Assembly (NCBI GenBank): GCA_019925095.2
Contig: CM034412.1
Span: 4,858,001 to 4,922,000, forward strand
Length of the DNA stretch: 64,000 bases
Source: Dendrolimus kikuchii
Lineage: Eukaryota > Arthropoda > Insecta > Lepidoptera > Lasiocampidae
Reading direction: 5' to 3'
In this document: positions 32,914-43,195 of the stretch, one piece after another
How the letters are laid out: the number at the start of each line of letters is the position of its first letter
Position numbering within the stretch: position 1 is the stretch's first letter
Translations under genes and position numbers: made by a program
Notes under the pieces: generated by a model
Seen by the model: only the letters and a program-made list of their open reading frames with translations
Told to the model about the DNA's origin: nothing
Database searches by the model: none

Positions 32914-33259
32914 ACATACATACATACATAACTTCACGCCATTTAGGCTTATTCTTACACACCTCACTTGCTTCTTTGACATTCATAGCTCTTGTCATGC
33001 ACGCTCGTCTGTTCTTAAAGCTCCTGAGATCACCTTCTGCTAGTACACGATCAATTTGATCATGGAAGGTGTGTCGTGGCCTTCCACAACTTCTGCATCC
33101 ATCCACTTTCGCATTGTAGATCTGTTTAGTCATGCTTTCATCATGCCCGAACCACCGGAGCATTCCTTTCCTTACCTTCACCCCGACACTCTCTTTCAGA
33201 CCAACTCTCTTTCTTACTTCGGTATTACGAACGCGGTCCGCGAGCGTCACTCCGCAGAT
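32914..33259 (-). mobile_element. RTE-A copy 8 (subfamily with 5-codon deletion)
   Basis: Reads CGVTLADRVRNTEVRKRVGL and onward to KEASEVCKNKPKW. The motif WFGHVERMHDERM is WFGHDESM here: 15 bases are missing in frame, as in copy 12. A second deletion joins ACGCC to ATTTAGG and removes the RSVVRAYPARELA codons. Both flanks are (TA)n, so the target duplication is ambiguous. Rep-D starts immediately to the right. Confidence 0.75.
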
Positions 33260-33261
33260 GA

Positions 33262-33495
33262 TATATATATATAATTGTAATCCACGTATATAGCGACTCA
33301 TCACGATATCTCAGGAACTATAACACCTATGGACCTTCCTTTCGCCAAATAGAGGTCAGCTAAGTAATATATTTTACGGCACGCGAAGCGGGCGGGTGTC
33401 AGCTATTATTAATATATTAGCATCTAATCTAAAAACACTAATCAATAATTTAAATATAACCTAAAATAACTAGAATTATTCAAACTAAGAAAGTG
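33262..33495 (-). repeat. Rep-D, extended copy, reversed
   Basis: ATAGCGACTCATCACGATAT, ATTTTACGGCACGCGAAGCG, GGCGGGTGTCAGCTATTATT and onward match 12305-12530 in reverse over the full length. It continues a little beyond into AAGAAAGTGTCCATTAGC. Confidence 0.55.
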
Positions 33496-33584
33496 TCCAT
33501 TAGCACCTTTCTTATTGTCTCTATTAAGAGGAAGAGACTTTGTCCATGTATTCTTTATTAAGCTAGCACAGTACACCACACTTT

Positions 33585-33705
33585 AGATAGATAGATAACA
33601 CTTTATCGTTCACCAATACAAACATGGACTTAAAGACTAAAATTATATCTAGTTATGTACAAAGGGCGGTCTTATCGCTAAAAAGCGACCTTTTCCAGAC
33701 AACCT
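33585..33705 (-). mobile_element. LINE-L 3' tail
   Basis: ATAGATAGATAACACTTTAT, CGTTCACCAATACAAACATG, AAAGGGCGGTCTTATCGCTA and AAAAGCGACCTTTTCCAG, in LINE-L order. Confidence 0.45.
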
Positions 33706-34008
33706 ATATATATATATATTATAGTTTTGTTTATAGCACTAGTTCAAACGGTTTTGTCCTTTTGAGCCTTCTCATTATATCCGTGATGATTGTTTAGTTC
33801 AATAAAATACTTCTAGTGACCACAAGAGCTTCGCTGTTGGCATTGATCGACGACATACAATTCGACTAAGGGTTTGGTGGAAGACATGGATTTGTCTATG
33901 GTCTGGTGTCTATTTATTTAATGATTCTTACAAGATTTTAATATTCGTGAATACATGGCATTAGCGAGGTACAGGAACCATACAAAAGAATATTAAATAT
34001 TTAACTTT

Positions 34009-34321
34009 TTTTTATTATTGCAGAAGTTCAGCAGACAGGCAGACGGCTCACTAGATGGAAAACAGTTACCATCGTCTATGGACATTTGCAACACCAAAGA
34101 TGCTACAAATGCGCTGCTGCTCTCTTAAGGGAGACTGGAACCTGGTCACTAATGCCGGAACACAACTCAAGGTTATTATGGCGACATACTTTAGATCAGG
34201 TGTGGTAGCCATCCAGTCGGGCAAACGCCCTACCACCTGGCTGTGGGTTGTTTTGTCGCCTCTTACGACAGGCCGCCCGGCCGCAGGAAATTGTATTCTT
34301 TCTCCGTTCTTGCACGGATAA
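34009..34321 (-). repeat. SINE-C, full length
   Basis: T-run, ATTATTGCAGAAGTTCAGCA, complete body, end TTCTTGCACGGATAAG. Very close to copies at 10.6 and 51.0 kb. Confidence 0.75.
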
Positions 34322-34384
34322 GATTTTTGTTGTTTATTAGTAATTGATTACCATTGTATTTGTTTTATTTTAGTTACTTTAGCA

Positions 34385-34535
34385 AATAATGTTTAAATTT
34401 TTCTTTTAAAGTCTCTTTGGACACCGTGTTGCTATAAGCGATAATGCCGCCCATGGTTCCAATGCAAATGTATACATATTAATTATTTAAGTTTATGGTG
34501 AACAATATAGAGTTTTCATTCATTCATTCATACGT
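34385..34535 (+). mobile_element. LINE-L 3' tail
   Basis: TTAAAGTCTCTTTGGACACC, AAGCGATAATGCCGCC, TTTATGGTGAACAATATAGA and a (TTCA)n tail. Sense orientation of the LINE-L block. Confidence 0.45.
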
Positions 34536-35108
34536 AGAATAGTAAAACAAAAAAGATAAAATAAATAAAAACCGGTTTTTCCAGCCCTATTGTTGTGCAA
34601 GATTCGTTGGTACTTAGCCCAGTAGGTTAGTTCAAAATGTATTTAATAATATAAATTCGATAAAGTTTATTTATATGGGCATTGTGCCGATGTTTTCCTG
34701 TTTTCGACACTTAATTGCATATTTTCAAGTACTTGATTTCATCGGAATAAGCACAATATGGCAATGGAGCTATGCAATCGCTGGAGTAAGAAAATTCGGC
34801 TATTACAATGCCATCTATTGTTAAAGTCTAGCTTATAAAAATAACACATAACACTTATCTATATATTAATACGTGAAGCATAAACTTTGTACCCCTTATT
34901 ACGAAAATTGCGCGGACGGATGAGTATGAAATTTCGCACACTTATAGTTTATATAGAGAAGGAGTGCAGAATGCTAATATTTTTCTTTTAATTATGCATA
35001 AATATAAATTAAATCAATAAAAACAAATTACACACTACCATGTATTGGACACACACACGCATACCTATATGCTCTTTTGTTTATTGTTAGAGTCAAACTA
35101 ACAGTGTA

Positions 35109-35278
35109 CATACATACATAACTTCACGCCTGCTCCCTTGCGGGGTAGGCACGAACAACAGAGCACCATTTAGGCTTATTCTTACACACCTCACTTGCTT
35201 CTTTGACATTCATAACTCTTGTCATGCACGCTCGTCTGTTCTTAAGGCTCCTGACATCACCTTCTGCTAGTACAGGCT
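35109..35278 (-). mobile_element. RTE-A copy 9
   Basis: Short CATA tail, ACTTCACGCCTGCTCCCTTG, and codons up to the LAEGDVRSLK region. Flanked by a 12-bp ACTAACAGTGTA duplication (35097-35108, 35279-35290). Confidence 0.85.
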
Positions 35279-35359
35279 ACTAACAGTGTAGCCTTGGCGA
35301 AATATGTGATTATAGAAGTATAGTCTTTGACATTAATTATTATGGTCGAATTTCAACCA

Positions 35360-35479
35360 ATTTGACAAGAGTTATGAATGTCAAAGAGGCAAGTGAGGTG
35401 TGTAAGAATAAGCCTGAATGGCGCTCTGTTGTTCATGCCTAGCGCGCAAGGGAACTGGCGTGAAGTTATGTATGTATGT
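35360..35479 (+). mobile_element. RTE-A copy 10, minimal, opposite to copy 9
   Basis: Starts in MTRVMNVKEASEVCKNKPEW and runs to an (ATGT)n tail; the PAR codons are altered (CCTAGCGCGC gives a stop). Flanked by an 11-bp AATTTCAACCA duplication (35349-35359, 35480-35490). Confidence 0.85.
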
Positions 35480-35519
35480 AATTTCAACCACGGGCGACCA
35501 CTAGTATACCTTAATATCT

Positions 35520-35839
35520 TTTTTATTTATTTTTTTATTGCAGGAGTTCAACAGACAGGCAGACGGCCCACTTGATGGAATGCGGTTACCATCGCCTATG
35601 GAAATTTGCAACAACAAAGGTGCTACAAATGCGCTGCTGCTCTCTTATGAGAGACTGGAACCTGGTCACTAATGCCGGAACACAACTCAAGGCTGTTATG
35701 GCGACATACTTTAGACCAGGGGTGGTAGCCATCCAGTCGGGCAAATGCCCTACCTGTGGTAGTGGGTTGTTTTGTCGCCTCTTACGACAGGCCGCCCGGC
35801 CGCAGGAAATTGTATTCTTTCTCCGTTCCTGCACAGATA
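35520..35839 (-). repeat. SINE-C, full length
   Basis: T-rich start, complete body, end TCCTGCACAGAT. The CCACCTGGCTG block is shortened to CCTGTGGTAG. Confidence 0.72.
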
Positions 35840-36762
35840 AAAATACGGATAAATATTTATAGAGAAATACTGTTAATTGTTTTGTTTTATAATTAATTAA
35901 TACAGAGAAAATCTGGTGAAATCTAACTGTTACTTCAGAGAGACATCTATAAGATTTTCTTCCATAATATTTTTGGGGAAAATTGCCTATGTAAAGATCA
36001 ACATTAATCTGCCATCATGTAACGGTTCTGCCTAGCCTGATACCTTTCCACCGTCACTGTTAGGTCCCGATAGTAGTACTCACCCTATTCCCCAGTCTAA
36101 TTATCAAGATTACCAGGAAATTTAAACCATGTAACTGTGGAGAAAACATAACTTAATGCTCACATTCAATTTAACATCTTAAGAACCACAGCTAATTCAG
36201 TATTTCCATAAATATATTCGCAAATTGTGTACTGGCAATTATTAAAAGCTGCAGAAATATTTAGGGCAACAATTCTCTTTTTAAATTTTGTTGACATGTG
36301 TTATTATAGACTACTTTAATTTCAGAAGCCTTAATTAGTATGTTCTAAACTTAAACAAAAACTCTGAACTTAAACAAAACTAAGTCCAAAAATAGACATC
36401 GATATATCGGTTCAGCTAAAGTCATGTAACCATTGCAAATATAAGTGGCAAATAAAGGCAAGTACATACTGCGGGCGCGGCAAACGTGCAACGTAGGTGT
36501 TAAAACATGTCATACAAAATAGGTCACCAGACGTTTCCAATCACGTACTTGTGCGAGGAGTCATCCTGTTAATACAATGTGGTTTTAGCATTTTATATCC
36601 TGCTCTATTACCGAAAAGTAATCGACAATATTTCCTTATCTCTTTAAGGGTTTTTGTGTCATTTGTTTTTCAAATATGCTTACATTCATATATGTATATG
36701 AAAACATATTCGACTATGGCAGAGAAACCTCATGTGTTTATTCGTGTTATACAATAATTTAT

Positions 36763-36856
36763 TTTTTATTTTTCTATTGCAGGAGTTCAGCAGACAGGCA
36801 GACGGCCCACTGGATGGAAAGCGGTTACCATCGCCTATGGACATTTGCAACAACAT
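36763..36856 (-). repeat. 5'-truncated SINE-C
   Basis: Only the 3' 85 bases are present: T-rich run, TATTGCAGGAGTTCAGCAG, ACAGGCAGACGGCCCACTGG, TACCATCGCCTATGGACATT. Truncation at the 5' end is what LINE-driven retroposition produces. Confidence 0.6.
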
Positions 36857-37305
36857 TTAACAAACAATTTAATTTAACAATACAAATAAGTTAAGTTTTC
36901 TTGCATTGTATTCGATTTTATGTAATTTAATAATAAATATCGAATAAAAAAAAAACAATTATAGATTCACAGTACATTCTACCACATAGTGGTATACAAA
37001 ATGACTTATATACTAAAATTAAATTTACATAAATATTCTAATTCCGAAACATGTCAAATAAGCTTTAGTAATAAATAAAAAAAATATGTCAAAAGAAAAA
37101 AATAACAAATAAATCAGAAAGCTTTCCCATATACATAATAACAAGCACTTTTTTGAGAAATTCATCTACAGTATAGAAACACTCTTTGATCAGCCACTTT
37201 TTTAAAATTACTGTCAATTTTCTTGCGGATACATTTATAATTTCAGTTAGCAGACTTATGAATAAGAGGAGCCTTATAAATACGTCAATTAGGTCATAAA
37301 TTTAA

Positions 37306-37345
37306 ATGTATACAAGTCGCGAAAACTTAAGAAAATATTATTTAA
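37306..37345. repeat. Rep-M fragment
   Basis: 32 bases identical to 11194-11225, including ACAAGTCGCGAAAACTTAAG. Confidence 0.4.
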
Positions 37346-37829
37346 ATAATTAATTAATATTCTTCAAGGGTTTTTTCGTTTATAAAAATAGCTGGGATAT
37401 ATAAAGAAACGGACGGGTGAACAGACAAACAGACGGACATAGCTGTATTTATAAATGTTTTATCTTTTAAAAAGCATATTAGGTAATAGCTGTTCATGTA
37501 ATACAAGAGACTTGAAATAAAAACAATATTGCATACTACTTAGGACCCACTTGGTGTCTAGATATGTAGTACAAAACAGTGTCACACTTCAATTAAAGTA
37601 AAAGCCTTGCAGGAAGGACAGTGTACTCGGGGCTTTATTATATTGGCTTTCCATTTTGTACAATTTCTTAGTAAATAAGTACTCGTAGCAAGCCTTACGA
37701 TCTTATTCATAATGAGTTAGAGTAAGTTTGTAGGATTTTTTTGGTTCTTAAAGAAGCCTACAAAGTTATTCTAACCAGATGGGAACGCGGCCATTCTTGA
37801 CTCTTTTTTGACATTTTATTATTTAAAGG

Positions 37830-38335
37830 GCTTTTTTTAGAGGAAATCAGACCAAGAATAAAAAACTCCATTCGAGCAAGCGCTTCACTTCCAAGGAACT
37901 CCCCTTACCACCTCCAAGAGTATTGGGATCCTCGGTGTTGACATCGCGCACTTCGGAGAGACTTCGCGTCTCTCTGCGTATTCTACCGACTGCATAATGA
38001 GGAGTGTTCTGAGGAACTGTTTAGAATGGTGCCTTCGTCTTCTTTCTACCATCGCACCGCTCGCCGTCGTTTGGGAGTTCATCCCCACTTCCTCGAGCCT
38101 TTTCGCTCATGTACGCAACGGTTCTGAAGAACATTTATCTTGGGTACCGTGGGGATTTGGAATGAACTTCCTCCCAGCCGAGGTTTTCCCAGAGCGCTAC
38201 GATATGGAGTTTGCCAATAAGGGTATCATAAAATTTCTTCAAGGCCGGATTGCTAACGTCCATAGGCGATGTTAACCGCTATCCATCAGGTGGGCGTCAG
38301 CCTGTCTGCTGTATTCCAGCTATAAAAAAAATACC
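37830..38335 (+). pseudogene. LINE C-terminus plus 3' UTR, Jockey/CR1-like
   Basis: The plus frame reads RRDFASLCVFYRLHNEECSE, then ELFRMVPSSSFYHRTARRRL, GVHPHFLEPFRSCTQRF stop, RTFILGTVGIWNELPPSRGF. The series V-A-S-L-C-x-F-Y-R-x-x-x-x-E-C-S-E-E-L-F ... H-R-T-x-R ... R-x-x-x-R-F-x-R-x-F ... W-N-x-L-P is the well-known C-terminal end of a lepidopteran non-LTR family. One stop and a frameshift near the end mark it as decayed. The coding part is followed directly (from about 38262) by ACGTCCATAGGCGATGTTAA, CATCAGGTGGGCGTCAGCCT and an A-run, which is the SINE-C-type 3' end. The element is therefore a candidate donor of the SINE-C tail. Confidence 0.75.
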
Positions 38336-38442
38336 AAAATGATGTCATAATAATTTTCTTTTCTATTTTTAACTCACTCTTCTTGCACCTTTTCCCAATA
38401 ATATGTCTTTGTTTCTATACTCATGTATTTTGATTTTTTTTA

Positions 38443-38705
38443 ATGTTTAAGGCTTGGCAACTAAGCCTTTAAGCCAGGCGCAGTTGTATTGTAGGCTATA
38501 ATCCACACCATTCAACGGAGTTCTTGTGAAAACTCGAAAGGCCACATTTGACTATACAGTTCACATTTCTCACAAAACACATAGTTACTACTCAAAAACT
38601 ATCAATATCCTACAACTATTGTTCATTTTAGAGTAATTTTACACATTTTTAGAAAATAAAACTGCACAGCACATCTCCTTTCAGTTCCCGCCAAAAACTC
38701 CCATC
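38443..38705 (+). repeat. Rep-B copy
   Basis: TTTAAGGCTTGGCAACTAAG, ATTCAACGGAGTTCTTGTGA, TCGAAAGGCCACATTTGACT, ATACAGTTCACATTTCTCAC, AAACTGCACAGCACA and TTCCCGCCAAAAACTCCC. Very similar to the copy at 62.51 kb. Confidence 0.6.
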
Positions 38706-38709
38706 TATT

Positions 38710-41520
38710 TTGACGTAGTGTCCTCTACCTCTATTACACCACAAGGCATCATGACTGTCACCCAACACGTAATACATCCACCCATTTTTTCTATTTTTGA
38801 CCGAGTTGATTCAAATACATGTGAAAAACAACACGTGACGCCATCTAGTTACATATGTAGGATTTAAGAGTTTTTAGAAATAGGTGGAATTATCTTTAGT
38901 GATTTATATTATTTATATTCCTATCATTTTGCCATGAATACATAAAAACTTTCAAAGACTTATATTGAGCAAAAAAAAAGGCTATAATATATTCGTACAT
39001 TTTAATAAACTCATGGGCTTAATAAACTAGTTGCTTCATTCTTTCAAGACTTTTTAAATATTAACTACAAATTGATAACTGCGCAAAATCACATTGAATA
39101 TTAAATCACTTGTCACATTTTAAATAACTTTAATTATTTCTCCTCAAGATAATTGTGAATTTTTTTGACAAACAAATATTTTAAGCTATATTTGTAAATT
39201 TATAGGTATGCAAATTTTAATTTAAAATAAATATGTGTATAAAAGATGATAAAATTAAATTGTGCGTTTGATTTTTTTAACCCGTTTCAAATATGGACAT
39301 AGACTCCGCTCTTGAACCCGCAATAGACAATTCCCGCTGCCATAAATTCTATTTTATTTTTTTTCAAATTACGCACAGGCACGTTCGGAATCATCGCGAG
39401 TCGCGGGCAAAAGGTCATTGTCCACAATCAGCGGAATCGGCAGGCTCCGCCCGCGCACGCTATTGGAGGGCGCTACACGAAATTTCGAACAAAAACCCCA
39501 GGCTAGTTCCGCCTTCTAAAATGTTTTTTGCCGCGTCAAAATGGCCGCTACTTATTTATTACTCTGGCAACTTTGGAAAACTATTGTTCGTTCCCAACAT
39601 TTGAATTAATTAGACTTTAAATATTTTGTTGTTCTCAAACCAGCATTGTATTATTCTAATTATTCGAATTTGGAATTTAGTAATGAAGTTTTGCTTCAGT
39701 TATTTGTTTTTTTTTATTAAGAAATAGGTCATAGGTACATTCATTGTTTTTCCTTATAAGATAATTTTGATAAATCATACATACAATGTTTGTATCTATT
39801 TAAATAAAAACTTAATATTAAAATAGAAAAGAAAGTTATACTCTTACAATAGATTTAGATACAGATTACTCTTAATCCTACAAAGCACAGAGAAGATATG
39901 ATTTTAGAATAAAAAAAAAATACCTACCTATAATTTTAATACGTAATGCTATTTTTTTTTCTATCATTGCACATTTTAATTCAATGTTAATATTTGAACT
40001 GTATTTATAATATAAATATAGTGAAACTACTTCATTCTATTGTCAATAACTAAGCACTTTCAAAAGTATATAAATTTTTCCATAAACACCAATTGCAAGT
40101 AAGCAAATAAAGATATCTAAAGTTTGATTCATAGTGCTAGATAATATAAAAACCAAATAGATAAAGCACTTCAAAAAGTTCGATAACAAACATGGCGTCG
40201 GCGTCGTCCAATCGGAACGTTTTATTTGAAAAATATTTTAGAACGCAACGAAGTCATAAGTTCCAAGAATTCGAAATTATGACTGGAATTACCTACTTAT
40301 TCAATATTGTAAATCGAATTCCATTTGTGTCATTATTCCATGTACCTACATTTTTTGTTTAAATTTCCTTATTTCGCAATGAAACATAAAATATTGTTGA
40401 TAAGTGATCTATCTATAGCTAGTATAGGTATCTACCTACATGACCAATAGCATGATATTGGAAACCACGTCACAAGTCTCAAAGTAGTATCTAAAAGCTC
40501 TTAAAGACTAAAACAAGAGTTATAGGTACCTAGATATCCCTAATTCCCTACCCATTATACTAGCGGCCGGGCAGAAGTTCTGCCCTAAAGAAATAGAAAT
40601 CGCGTAGAAGCCATAGAAGCGCCAGCTACTGGGTCCAAATGTGAATCTAAACGATTCGGAGACCCACTTAAAAAACACACACAAAAAAAATCATCGAAAT
40701 CGGGCCTGCAGTTCAGGAGTTCAGTGACATATACACACGTAAATACGTAGCTACCTATGTATATAATGTAATATGATGCGTTCAGCATCTTGCAGCGTTT
40801 TGGAAATAGGTATTTAAATATTTGTAACTATTACTGCCATCTAGCGGGTATCTGACGAACACGAAGCATTTTTCAAAGTCTCGTCCATACTAACTAGTTA
40901 TTAGCAAATTAATAAAATGAGTAATACAGTGAACTTTAGACTTTGAAATGGATGGTCAAGACACACTGTAGGAATGATCTTAAGGCGATGATATTATACT
41001 GAATACATACTCATATATTACATACCTACAATTTAAATAAACTAATAAAAAAGTATTTGTTCATTACAACGCCATCTAGTTGTAAACTAATGTTAACTTT
41101 GTTAATAAATCGATAGGGTTTTTGGTGGGCACTTGAAAAACTTATAATAGGTACTGGTTAAAAATTATACATAGTTTTAGGATATTGATTGTTTTTAACG
41201 AATAATTTTGTGTTTATATTGAAAATGTGAATTGTAGCAAGTACAGGAACTTATAAGTAGTCAATAACTTATATCATACGGACGGAATGCGAATAAAATC
41301 TTATAGTTGTATGAGCCAACTGCGTAATGTAAATTATTTTTTTAGTGGAAACTTAGTTGATATGTGTATTAATTTAGGTGTTTTATATTGTAAGAATTAT
41401 AATTATTGTATGTTTCCCAAATAAATTAAATTAAAATCCTCATGGCCGTCCGTCCTTTTATGTATATCATAGTTATTTATCTTACTTTTATATACTTTTG
41501 AACTATATGAAGAAAATTTG
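38710..41520. other. Repeat-poor stretch, no supported gene
   Basis: Apart from possible LINE tail words at 40595-40790 (ATCATCGAAATCGGGCCTGC) I see few repeats. A GC-rich patch at 39380-39480 (CGCGAGTCGCGGGCAAAAGG, GGCTCCGCCCGCGCACGC) opens a 103-codon plus frame that I do not recognise. Several CCATCTAG-type motifs lie here. This is the best place in the window to look for host regulatory DNA or a non-coding RNA. Confidence 0.4.
40192..40362 (+). other. 56-codon open frame, speculative
   Basis: An ATG in a favourable context (AACATGG) begins MASASSNRNVLFEKYFRTQR and the frame ends in PTFFV stop. The first codons are CpG-rich in A/T-rich DNA. No domain is recognised and no splice sites can be confirmed; chance is a fair explanation. 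Confidence 0.15.
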
Positions 41521-41527
41521 GAACCAA

Positions 41528-41905
41528 TTCACAGTACAGAAACGGCGAAAGAACAGTATATCGTAAGAGGTGACCAAACAATTCACAGCCAGGTAGTAGG
41601 GTATTTACTCGTCTGGATAGATACGACTCCTAGCCAAGATTTTTTTTTTTAATTCAATTTAACCTCTTTCATGGTTTAAGACAGAGGGAACTATGGATCT
41701 AGAATATTTTACTATATAATAATTTAGAGTAATCTGTTTTTTTTTTTACATTAGCCACTTTATCTACTTAGTTTTTTTTTATCTATCGAAACGCAGGTCG
41801 ATTACATCTAATATCCTATCCTTATATATGTATCAATTTTTCTTTTTTACCCTAGCCAAGATTATGCTGCCGTAACAATCTTGAGTTATGTTCCGGTACT
41901 AGTTC
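41528..41905 (+). repeat. SINE-C, diverged, split by a retroposed insert
   Basis: CAGAAACGGCGAAAGAACAG, TCGTAAGAGGTGACCAAACA and GGTAGTAGGGTATTTACTCG precede the insert; TATGCTGCCGTAACAATCTT and GAGTTATGTTCCGGTACTAG follow it. A 12-bp CCTAGCCAAGAT occurs on both sides of the insert. Confidence 0.6.
41641..41850 (-). mobile_element. Retroposed sequence of unknown origin
   Basis: A 210-bp block inserted in SINE-C with a 12-bp target duplication (41629-41640, 41851-41862). It starts with a T-run on the plus strand, so on the minus strand it has a poly(A) end. Other A-runs lie inside (complements of 41739-41749 and 41772-41780). It matches no other repeat in the window. It may be a retroposed cellular transcript or the end of a LINE present only once here. 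Confidence 0.6.
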
Positions 41906-41911
41906 GGTCCT

Positions 41912-41980
41912 CTCTGAACTGCCACAAGAACTCCCCTCGTGTGGCGTCAGTCAAAGCCCTAAAACTTGACTAATGCGTTT
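41912..41980 (-). repeat. Rep-B fragment
   Basis: CTGCCACAAGAACTCCCCTC, GTGTGGCGTCAGTCAAAGCC and CTAAAACTTG follow the reversed Rep-B order. Confidence 0.4.
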
Positions 41981-42428
41981 GCTTGAAGATTAATCTTAAA
42001 CTTGAATCTGCATGAATTTCAATTTCGTAAATTTCATCAAATTGAAAAGCAGCGAATTACGAGTTTCAATTTATGATTGATTTAAGTTTTAGAAAATATG
42101 TTTTAAATAACTAGACGTACATTACAAGTTTAAATTGAGATTTTCAATAAAAATATGAAGCTACTGGTGGCGCCATCTGTGATTGCAGTGTGTTACGAGT
42201 TACGTTTTTTACTAGGCGCTTATCATTCTGTATTCTTCTTCCATGAAACAAAAATCATCTTATCAAATTCCGTCATGCGAATTTTGTGATTCTTTGACCC
42301 TTCCCCTGTCTTTATCACAGCTGGTCACATTCGTAAGACTCCTCTCTCCCTAGTGTGACATCACATATTTTGCAATTTTACATCAACAAATTATTAAATT
42401 AAAACAGCAATTCCGTAATTAGTTTTAT

Positions 42429-42712
42429 CCGTGCAGGAACTATAAGAGGCGATAAAACAACCCACAGCCAGGTGGTAGGGTATTTGCTCGACTAGATGGC
42501 GACAACCCCTGGTCTAGAGTATGCCGCCATAACAACCTTGTGTTGTGTTCCGGCATTAGTGACCAGGTTCCAGTCTCCTTTAAGAGAACAGCAGCGCATT
42601 TGTAGCACCTTTGGTGTTGCAAATGTCCATCGGCGATGGTAACCGCTTTCCATCAAGTGGGCCGTCTGCCTGTCTGCTGAACTCCTGCAATAAAATAAAA
42701 AATAAAATAAAA
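42429..42712 (+). repeat. SINE-C with target duplication and internal deletion
   Basis: Starts CCGTGCAGGAAC and jumps to TATAAGAGGCGATAAAAC, so about 40 bases of the GC-rich 5' part are missing. Ends in CTCCTGCAATAAAATAAAAA. A 9-bp TAGTTTTAT duplication (42420-42428, 42713-42721) fixes both ends, the clearest boundary evidence for SINE-C here. Confidence 0.82.
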
Positions 42713-42717
42713 TAGTT

Positions 42718-42778
42718 TTATTTCCATTTAAATTCTTTTTTAAAATAAATTATTAAAAAAGAATTTAAATGGAAATAA
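42718..42778. other. 26-bp perfect inverted repeat (hairpin)
   Basis: Arms 42718-42743 and 42753-42778 are exact complements with a 9-base loop. The arm contains TTATTTCCATTTAAATTC and a T-run. It begins at the 3' edge of the SINE-C copy, overlapping its target duplication. Confidence 0.85.
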
Positions 42779-42944
42779 CACCATGCTCATACAGATAATG
42801 ATGATTTGATGATTTTCGTCAATAGTCCATATTTCGTGTTTTAAAGCTTACATATATATTAGACTAGAGTTTTCCTCACGACTACGCCGCGTTAAAAACC
42901 CTATGTACATAGTACCTCTATGTTAGGTATATACAAATTTAACT

Positions 42945-43195
42945 AGCGTCTGCCCGCGACTTTGTCCGCATGGAATAGTTAAAAAAAAGTAAATTAAGAA
43001 AACCCCCCGATTTTGAAACATTATTCATTGGTGCTCCGCTCCGATTAGCCTTAACGTGATGATATATAGCTTATAGCCTTCCTCGATAAATGGGCTATCT
43101 AACACTGCAATATTTTTTCTAATCAGACCAGTAGTTTCTGAGATTAGCGCGTTCAAGCAAACAAACAAACAAACTCTTCAGCTCTATATTAGTAT
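42945..43195 (+). repeat. Dispersed lepidopteran repeat, Rep-D-like
   Basis: CTAGCGTCTGCCCGCGACTT, GTCCGCATGGAATAGTT, TCGATAAATGGGCTATCTAA, CAGTAGTTTCTGAGATTAGC, GCGTTCAAGCAAACAAAC and TATATTAGTATAAGATTA. From memory this block order is very common in moth and butterfly genomes; whether it is a Helitron-like element or a LINE tail I cannot decide. Confidence 0.5.

Noticed and set aside
39293..39604. 103-codon frame across a GC-rich patch
   Set aside because: No domain recognised and no splice or transcription evidence; the patch is mentioned as possible regulatory DNA only.
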